A stretch of DNA of 64,000 nucleotides from Halichoerus grypus (taxonomy: Eukaryota; Chordata; Mammalia; Carnivora; Phocidae): NCBI RefSeq assembly GCF_964656455.1, contig NC_135715.1:149413935-149477934 (forward strand), in the 5' to 3' direction. Each line of letters opens with the position of its first letter. Position 1 is the first letter of the stretch. Shown one piece after another: positions 1-64,000 of this stretch. The notes below the pieces were generated by a model that saw only the letters and a list, made by a program, of their open reading frames with translations, did not search any database and was not told the DNA's origin. The position numbers and the translations under genes are program-made.

Positions 1-829
1 AAATCCCTTCCTGACGCCTCTTTCTGCTTCTTTTATTTACTTCCCTGTAATGCCCTGCATTTAGTCCTAGTGCCCTGCCTTCTCACTTGGGGTTCCCCAA
101 ACAAATCACATCTTTTAAGAGCTCCATGCCTTGATCTACATCATTCTTTATGTCTGGTCCCTTGCTCAAGACACTATTTTCATCGTTCAAGCCTCAGGTA
201 TTCTTCTTTGCTTCCCCTCCTTTCCAAATCCCAGTCTAGTTTAGATGGCTCAGTCCTGTGGTTCCACTGTGAATACTTCGTTAAAATCAGTTATCATCAC
301 ATATTTATTCAATTCAGTTGGTGTGTTGTTCTGTTTTACCCACTAAATGGTAAATATACAAGAGTGGCTTCTTGTAGCATTGATTGGATAATCATTTTAC
401 ATTCCAAATAAAAAATGCCAATATTCTTACATGAAATACACATGCAAATCAAGCACCCACACCTGATTCCTAGGCTATAGTCTAAATCAATCTGCCACCA
501 TTGTGAAATCGGTTTTGTCATGTGTTTTTAAGTTCCACTCTGTTTAATATCAGTTCTTGTAATTTTTACAAATGATATTTTCAGTTACTTGTCATCCTGT
601 AAAATTAATGGTCCTGGAATATACCCCATTGTATCCTGCTCTTTCTCTTTCCCACAGCTCACATCTGGTCACAGCCCCTCCTCATACTAATAGGAATCTG
701 AATAAACCAATTTGAGAAAATGACTTTAACTATACCTTCCACATGCAGTGAAAAAAAAAAAAAACAGGCAAAAAGTATATGTTTCCTTGCATCTTCTTTT
801 ATACCCAATACAATCAGACATTTTAAAAT
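1..829. other. Intergenic sequence downstream of COL5A2
   Basis: AT-rich, with no exon, RNA gene or clear repeat that I can support. Position suggests the spacer between the convergent COL5A2 and COL3A1 genes of mammals; COL3A1 itself is not seen. Confidence 0.5.
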
Positions 830-1770
830 CTGTCAAATTCTGATAGAGTTTAATTTCTTATTGTTTTGGTTGCATTTTTTTCTAATGATATTAAATATCT
901 TCTACATGTTTATTGGCCTTTATACTATGGCTTCTGTGAATTCTCTATGTAGGATTTTCATATTTTAATTTTTTTCCTTCCTGATTCCTAAGGAATTTTT
1001 GCAAGTAAATCTATTAAACATTTTCTGTCATATTAAATACAAAAATTTTCCCAGTTTGAACATGCTTGTAAGAGTTTTATAATCGAGATTTGAAATTCAT
1101 TTTAGAATCTGATCTTCCAACATTTTAATTTATTATTTATATATTTGTTTCATTCTCATTCCAAGATTATTAAACTGCTCAAAGTATTTTATACTAATAC
1201 ATTTAGAGGTTTTTCTTTTCAAATGGAAATATTCAGTCCATTTGGGAAATGCCTTGGTACGAGGACTAGAGAGGGAAACATGCTTTAAAATGATAAATGT
1301 TTATCAAGTTTCTGTAATATAATTTACTGACTACATGAGAATTAATTATATATTAAATTGTAACATACATGCATAGATTCATTTCTAAATACTCTTCTTT
1401 CACCATGGCCAGTAGCTTTTTATTATATTTTTTTCATCTAATTTTATCTAGTAGGGCCAGTGACCCAACTTTACTCATTTCTGTTTTTTTTTCGGGGGGG
1501 GGCATGCTTTATCATTTTTCTTGCGTATTTTTTACTCCAATGAACTTTAGAATGATTTTGTCATGTTCCGTGTTTTTAAGATCCTATAGGGATTTTGAGT
1601 GGGGTTGTATTTAATTTAGGCATGAATTTAGGAAAAAGAATTACATTTTTCAAATACTGAGCTTCCCTATGTGAGAATAAGGCACATTTATTCCCATTTT
1701 TATCTTATTTTACATTCTTAGTGAAATGTTATAGTTTTTTAGTCAGGTTCTATAGACTTCTTGTCAGATC
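830..1770 (-). repeat. Degraded L1-like fragment, antisense
   Basis: The stretch is AT-rich. Segments near 880-960 and 1560-1650 resemble the reverse complement of the LINE-1 ORF2 3' region. It is strongly diverged with no intact frame; boundaries are approximate. Confidence 0.35.
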
Positions 1771-2664
1771 TAGTCTTTGGTGTTGTATGCTGTTACTGCC
1801 ATTGGGGATAGAATCATTTCTTCTATTGTGTTTCCTATTCAATAATACAAATAATACATAGTAATAATGATACATGCTTCACACTAATACATAAGTCAAT
1901 TATTAATACTCTCTAAGTGTACTTTTCCAGTTACACAGTATATAATTTCTCATCATTCACTCAATGAATATATTTTGAACAAACACAAATATACCAGGCA
2001 GTATGTCGGGTCCTTATAAATAGCCCCTGCGCTTGTAACAAATACAGTAGAGAAGACTGACCCTAATCAAATAATCATAAAACTGTGTAAAGCATTGTAA
2101 TTGTGCTATAAGGGAAAAGTACAGAGTGCCAAGAAAATTTATAACAGGGACTTTATCTAACCTAGGTGGTGGTGAAGGGTGAGGATGTCCTTGAACAGAA
2201 CTCTAAAAGATGAGTACAAGTAAACTGGGCAAAAGGAATACATATGCAAATAGACTTTGGCAGGATGGGGAACCCTGTTTTGGGGAAATGGACAGAAATC
2301 CATTGTGTGTGGAGCAGAGAGTAGGGCAGATAATGACAACATGAAGCTTCAGGAGTCAGGTGTCAGGTCATGGCAGAGACTCTGAGTTTAAGGATTTTTA
2401 TCTTTATCCTGGAAGATACCACTGAAGTTTTTTAAGGTGTGTGTGTGTGTGTGTGTGTTGGATGGAGCGGAGGAGAGTGAGGTGACATATTCAGACTTGT
2501 ATTTCAAATTGACCGCTCTAGCTCTTGGGGAAGAAGGGCTCAAAAAAGAGCAAGAACGGATGCCTGAAAACCTGTAAGAAGGCTATTGAAGGAGCCCAGG
2601 AGAGAGGAAATGATAATGTGGACAGTGTCGTGGCAGAGGAGACAGAGAGAAACATTTATTAGGC

Positions 2665-3259
2665 TCACGACTTCAAAAAAAGCGAAAGCGCCAGTTATTT
2701 CACCAGCAAAATGAGTTTATTTGCGAATAGCGATTCGGGACCCGCACACTATGGCGAATCATACGCAAGTCTGGAGAACAGAGGACAGGGGCTTGCTTTT
2801 TTTTTTTTTTTTTTAAAGATTTTATTTATTTATTTAATTGACAGAGAGAGAAAGAGACAGCGAGAGAGAGAACACAAGCAGGGGGAGTGGGAGAGGGAGA
2901 AGCAGGCCTCCCGCGGAGCGGGGAGCCCGATGCGGGGCTCGATTCCAGGACCCTGAGATCATGACCTGAGCCGAAGGCAGTCGCTTAACCGACTGAGCCA
3001 CCCAGGCGCCCCCAGGGGCTTGCTTTTATAGGTGAAGGGAGGAAACTGGGAGGGACTGTTGCACTGAGTTCTCATCAGCTGGGCTGTTGCTGGGCAAGGA
3101 GAAATCCTTCCTCCTTCCTCCTGCTGGGGTATGTAAAGTATGCTTCTTTTCTGTTGGGAAATTCAAGTTATGTTTCTTTACAGCAAGTGGTACTTTGTGC
3201 GAGCTCCCCCTTCAGGGCTTTCCAACTCCGTTTTAAATTAGGTTTCTTTTATTTTCACA
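2665..3259 (-). mobile_element. Probable solo LTR of an endogenous retrovirus, interrupted by a CAN-SINE
   Basis: On the minus strand the block begins TGTGAAAA and has a TATA-type motif (CTATAAAAGC, near 3022-3031). A polyadenylation hexamer AATAAA lies near 2717-2722, and AGGC (4 bp) flanks it on both sides (2661-2664 and 3260-3263). That order (promoter, then poly(A) signal) plus a 4-bp duplication fits a gammaretrovirus-like LTR. The far end does not show a clean CA, so the class is uncertain. No internal retroviral genes are present. Confidence 0.5.
2801..3012 (-). mobile_element. CAN-SINE inside the LTR
   Basis: The tRNA-derived head is at the right (gagccacccaggcgccc) and the A-tail appears as a T-run at the left. 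It is flanked by 15-bp direct repeats CAGGGGCTTGCTTTT at 2786-2800 and 3013-3027. Confidence 0.93.
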
Positions 3260-4758
3260 AGGCAAAATTGAAAATACTTAGCCATGCCAGTATTCTGGCA
3301 TGGTGAGGGAGAGAAGTGTCAAGAATGACTCACGGTTTCTGGCCTGATTAAATGGATGGATAATGAGACTATTGCCTTGAGATGGGGAACACAGAACATA
3401 AACCAGCTTTGAGATAGGAATGACATACTGAGCTACAAGTACCTTTGAAACTCAAATGAAGATGGTGAGTTAAACATTTATGTATGCATTTCTCGAGCTC
3501 CAAGGAGAGATTTGTGCTATGTTATGCATTTTGGAGCTACTGACACATAGTAATTACAACTGTGGGCATGGATAAGGGCCGGTGATGACAGAGTATTGGG
3601 TGCGAAGGTAAATAGGAAAAGACTGATCCCTGGGGAATGCTGACACTTAAATTTGGATAAAATGATGCATTGATAAAGGAGGTTAGGAAGAAAAGCTGCT
3701 CTTGGGTAAGCCACCCATTTTGATAAAAAATCAGCTTCCTGACACGTCTTGTGCTCCATAGACTTGTGGTTGTCATATGGTATCATGGCCTTGGTTTACC
3801 ATTGTTGGGACTCAGCCCCAAAATTAGCTTTTAAGAGATTAATAACATACTATATGTTAATTAATTGAATTTAAATTAAATTAAGGAAAAAAAGAAACAA
3901 AACCAGAAAAGAAAAAGAGATTATTCTTAGTCCCTCCTGAAATCTTCGTAATTTCAAAGAAAAACAGTTAGCTTGAGATGCTCTTTATTCATAGTGGGAT
4001 AAGGACTCTGCAGTATTTCTTTTCTTCCCCTCAGAATTGTTTGCACTTGCTCCCAGCCATATAACACAATTCTGTTGAGAAGGGATGTTGTCTACAATTT
4101 CCCTGAATCTCTTGTCAATTTGGAATAAATTACATTCAACTTGGCCATGATTTGCCAAATTTTATGAGTTTGGGATTTTTTTCAGCATTCTTTATGCTTT
4201 CTTTGCTATTTTTCTTCTTTTTCTTAATTTCTGTTAATTTTGGAAGTTTTCATTTGTATTTTTAATAAATTCATAATCAATGAATGTCACCATCCTCCCC
4301 AGATGTAGATTATTTCACTTTTGATCATGTAGAGTTTGAGGTATCAGTTAGGAAGGTAAAGAAGTCCACTAGTCTAGTGGGACCTATGGATCTAGATCTC
4401 AGACAAGTAATTTGAGGGCCTTTGGAATTGTCTAGGTCAACCTTTCATTCCTGAGCTCCAAATAAGAGCTGGTATTTCTGTAGCTAGAGATTATTAGTGT
4501 TTTTGACTTAACAGAATCACCACATATTTCTGGCCCATCTATCTGAACTTGTACAACCTGTATAGGTTGGACTTGAAGGAAGTTTTAATACAAACCAAAC
4601 TCACAAATGTCTTCAGGTACATAAACATTCAAATGGAAGATGTAGAGCTCAAATAATAACCAATTTGGGAAAAAACAATGTTGTGAAATAAATATTGAAA
4701 ATAAAACTCTGAAATCATTTAGGCTAAATTCATATGTGATATACTTTGAAGCATACAT

Positions 4759-4777
4759 TTTATTATCACAGTTTATT
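4759..4777 (-). terminator. COL5A2: Candidate COL5A2 polyadenylation signals (two AATAAA)
   Basis: On the minus strand two AATAAA hexamers start 13 bp apart (4772-4777 and 4759-4764), about 1.8 kb after the stop. A single distal AATAAA at 3984-3989 is an alternative. Choosing between them needs transcript 3'-end data. Confidence 0.45.
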
Positions 4778-5404
4778 CAACCATGAAAAATCAGTTGCTT
4801 TTCTCTTTTTATCAATAATACTACCCTGAGATTTTTAAGGGCATAGACAGTGATAATTAGTGTCGTGTTGCCTTTGTGGGTGATGTTGAAAATTGATTTT
4901 CGTTTCTGAGCCATTATATACACAATGGAATGTACTTGTTGTTTTATCCTTTAAACAAATGACAAAAAATAACACTTTAATTTTCACCATTGGAAGTAAA
5001 ATGGATCTAATATGTTCAAAGGAATTTCACAAAACAAAAACCATTGACATGACAAAAGCGTGCATTTAATTTGATGTTTTGCAGAGATACATGACTAAAG
5101 TTGTGTGCATGGCTTGGCCTTTGGGATGGTCCCAGCTGTTTATTTTTAAAGAAAAAATAAAAATGGAGCCAACAAATGCAATTAAGGGGGAAAAAAACCT
5201 TGAGACACAAGGGGACCTACATGTTCTGGTCTAAGAAACATGCAAGTATCACAAAACATTCCAGATACAGTATGACAGATGAACAATGAAAAGGCACTGG
5301 AACAATGCTCCTTCTTTCAGAAATGGGAAGTCTAACAATTATTTTTTCACAAATGGTATTGATGAAACCATCTTTATTTTTAAAGAATTTTATAGAAGGA
5401 ATTT

Positions 5405-5412
5405 TAGCACCA
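5405..5412 (-). promoter_or_regulatory. COL5A2: miR-29 8-mer target site in 3'UTR
   Basis: The minus strand reads TGGTGCTA, the full 8-mer seed match for the miR-29 family, about 1.18 kb after the stop codon. miR-29 is known to repress many fibrillar collagen mRNAs. Use of this particular site is inferred. Confidence 0.7.
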
Positions 5413-6588
5413 TCATTAGAGGAAAAATAATAATACGTTTTAGCCCTGCCTATCTCCAGTCTTGGAATAATAACAGAAGCATAGCACCTTTTAGTATCTA
5501 AAATATAAACAAGAATAGTAAGTCCATCCCAGCTTCTAGAGATGAGGTAGCTCATGCTAAGAAATGTTGGGTCACTTTTCCTACGAGAGTTCAAAGGCCA
5601 AATGTTCTAATTCCAATCATCACATTTGATTAGAGTCAGCTCCACAACTTGAGTTTCTAAATCTTTTTCTTCATTATAGGCTTCAGGATGATGAGATTGT
5701 ACATGTGGAAGACTCTCGACTTTGGGTCCTGGACATATGTTTATAAAGTTGTACATGTAAATTATTTTGCATTCAATGTCTTCTTAAACAAGAAAGTGCA
5801 AATGTATTCAATGGTATACTCATGTAACTTCTATCTACATTGATAGAGTCAAGAGGGAAAGATACCTTTAAATTTGAATGACAAAAAAGTCTGAACTGAC
5901 CACACTTTACAAAAATTTAAGGTCACTTTGTTTTCCAGAAATCCCACTGAATATATATTACTTAAAAATTCCATCTGAGACACTGAGAAACTGATTTTTT
6001 TTCCCAAAGTTCTCTTTAAAGAGTTTTTATGGTAGTTAAACAATATCAAGACATGCATGTGGGTTTCAATCACAAGGATAAACATTTTGTTTTCATTTTT
6101 AATTGATAATCTGGGAATGAGAGGTCACAGAAGGGCACTACTTTCTATTTTTCAAACTACAGCCAAGTGAAATAAACATGTATTGTGGTTTTACATACCC
6201 CACTCTTTAAGCTACCTGCCAGGAAGAAGAATTTTCTCATAAATACTAAGCAACTTTGTCATTACATTGAAATAAATTGAGGAAAACGGAGATTCATTTA
6301 TTCAATCAGTTTACTTTTTTAAAAGGTGGTCATTGTCATTGGTCATCTTAAACCTAAACTGCTGTATTGAAAAATATTTTAAATCAATTAAAACTTGAGG
6401 ATTGTAAGTAAAATAAATATTCTGAAGGAAAGGAGGCCAGGCACTTAAGACCATATATACAATGCTGATGCAGGATCAGCCATTATTTCAAGAGTCTCAG
6501 GATCAGCTTCAAACAGTCAAAATTCTTGTGAATGGGGTGGTCATTGATGGCGGGGGTGGTGCTCATTGTCAACGTATCTTGGCTTGCT

Positions 6589-62651
<56,063 letters not shown>

Positions 62652-62714
62652 TTAGTAGAAAGCTAAAAGCACAGACTTCTTGATGGAGATGCAGTGTTCA
62701 TTATTTTAAAAAGG

Positions 62715-63115
62715 AATAGACATACTGTACGCTTCCAATTCTATGACATTCTGGAAAAGGCGAAATTATGGAGACAGTAAAAAGATTAGCGGTGGCCAGG
62801 GGTTGGGGTGGGAATGGGGAGATTAAAAGGCGGAGCACAGAAGAATTTTAGAACAGTGAAAACACTCTGTGTGATACTATGATGATGAATACGTGCCAGT
62901 ATACACTCGTCCAAACCCATAAAATGTACACCATCAAGAGCAATTCTAATGTAAACTATGGATTCTGATGGGGGATCTTGATAATGGGGAAGGCTATGGA
63001 TATATGGGGACAGAGCGTATATGAGAACTCTCTGTGCCCACCTTTAAATTTTGATGTGAACCTCAAACTTCTCTAAAAAAAATAAATAAATAAAGTCCTG
63101 TAAAAAAAAATCAAT
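62715..63115 (+). repeat. LINE-1 (L1M-type) 3' end in intron 6
   Basis: Contains the old-L1 3'UTR wording (tccaaacccataaaatgtac, gatcttgataatggggaagg) and ends in an AAATAAATAAAT/A-rich tail at about 63075-63110. Confidence 0.75.
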
Positions 63116-64000
63116 AGCAATCCAGCCACCTACAGTAATTTCATCAGCTCTGCTGACACTGCTGATTTCAGCACTGGTCACAGCCTCTCCATCAGGGCAT
63201 GGTTGTACATTCTGGGTAAAAACTTTACTCTTGATGTATTAAATCCCCAGTAATGAGCCTTCTTGGAATAATTATAAAATTGCATTCAGTTCACCAGTAT
63301 TCTAGAACAAGCTTCCCTATTTGGTTGGTTTTGTGGTGTTTAATAAAAATTTCTAAATTCACTTGTCTGTCTTAGATGACAGTTAATTATATATGTGCCT
63401 ACATAACCTCCTCCCACCAAAAAAATATCTGAAAGCCCCTTGACTGGGGTTTGTGGTTTTTTCATTTCTAATTTTTTTAATGTTTTGTATAGTTCTTGGC
63501 ACATAGTAGTCACAATATATGCTTATTACGTTTTCACATTTCAATCCTCCTTATTCTAGTCCTTCAAGTCTGGCACACTTTATTTCCTTTAGCACCCCCA
63601 CAGGTAGACCAGACCAATGAGAAACAGAGGGCAAGGCACAGTGACCCAGCCTGGGTCAAGTAGAACTAGCCAAGTCTAGTTCTCAGAGAAGTGAGCAATG
63701 ATTTCTAGCTGCCAAATTCCACCCTCCTCCCAACCCACATTCTGAAGGCAGCTTGGTGAACAGCCACGTCCTCAGTGCTGGAAATGCTCCATCCCCCAAC
63801 CTCATCATTCCCACAAGCCTTGTGAAGCATTTTCTGACTTCTTAACCCTGAAGAGTCTTAACAGACTTTCAAAAGAAAGAAGGGACCAAAGAACTCAAAA
63901 GTCAGTATGATTTTTATAATTAGAAGCAGGGATCAAGAAAAATATAGTAACGGAATTGGAGTTTAATAAAAGAAGCTTCTCATGCCTAAACATGAGAACA
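63116..64000. other. Intron 6, partial
   Basis: No exon found up to the window edge. A short open stretch at 63120-63220 has an AG/GT-like frame but no Gly-X-Y content and is not accepted as an exon. Confidence 0.5.

Larger units (their letters stand above)
2040..3790 (+). repeat. Old interspersed repeat, family not assigned, split by an LTR insertion
   Basis: The segments 2040-2660 and 3264-3790 read as one older mammalian interspersed repeat whose halves are separated by the LTR-like block. It includes purine-rich wording typical of a widespread ancient repeat, but I cannot name the family. A (GT)n run lies at 2437-2458. Confidence 0.35.
4745..6588 (-). other. COL5A2: COL5A2 3' untranslated region (extent approximate)
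   Basis: AT-rich sequence follows the TAA stop with no further coding potential. I end it just past a pair of AATAAA signals on the minus strand (4759-4777). Another AATAAA at 3984-3989 would give a 2.6-kb UTR, and no AATAAA lies between the two. The true cleavage site is not determined. Confidence 0.6.

Noticed and set aside
2711..2956. An 81-codon plus-strand frame
   Set aside because: It runs through the LTR and into the CAN-SINE (Arg/Glu-rich part comes from the GA-rich SINE body).
63120..63225. Possible further upstream COL5A2 exon
   Set aside because: The minus-strand reading has no Gly-X-Y pattern and does not match the expected N-propeptide sequence ending in GPKGRP.

Overview
The window is nuclear DNA from a carnivoran mammal. 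Its backbone is the 3' three-quarters of a fibrillar procollagen gene on the minus strand, which I identify as COL5A2 (pro-alpha2 chain of type V collagen). The organism call rests on eleven tRNA-Lys-type CAN-SINE copies (a head beginning GGCGCCTGGGTGGCTCAG and a tail of AAATAAATAAAATCTT). They look like the bear/mustelid/seal (arctoid) form; I saw no copy of the canid-type SINEC_Cf head. No bacterial, viral-genome or CRISPR content is present.

Layout, left to right. 1-4.7 kb: sequence downstream of COL5A2. In other mammals this is the tail-to-tail interval shared with COL3A1. Here it holds L1-like debris and an old repeat that carries a probable solo LTR, itself interrupted by a CAN-SINE. 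4.75-6.59 kb: COL5A2 3'UTR, with a perfect miR-29 seed site. 6.6-11.35 kb: the four exons encoding the C-propeptide. 11.3-60.9 kb: the main triple helix. 60.9-62.6 kb: the N-telopeptide exon and the last N-propeptide exon. 62.6-64 kb: the next intron upstream. The signal peptide, von Willebrand C domain and first part of the N-propeptide lie beyond the right edge.

I placed 48 exons, numbered 7-54 on the assumption that the gene has the 54 exons known in other mammals. Every one has GT/AG borders and an open frame. Together they encode 1,347 residues. The main helix adds up to exactly 1,014 residues (338 uninterrupted Gly-X-Y triplets), and the two KGHR cross-link lysines fall at helix positions 87 and 930, as expected for a fibrillar collagen. 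The gene therefore looks intact and functional in this window.

The introns carry transposon debris: CAN-SINEs, MIR and L2 pieces, two L1 3' ends, three Tigger-like DNA transposons with terminal inverted repeats and TA duplications, an ERV-L-like LTR plus internal fragment, and a 5'-truncated HNRNPA3 processed pseudogene with a 12-bp target duplication. I found no convincing undescribed system. The observations most worth a second look are the helix arithmetic with its collagenase-site substitution, the miR-29 site, the inverted SINE pair and the nested LTR.
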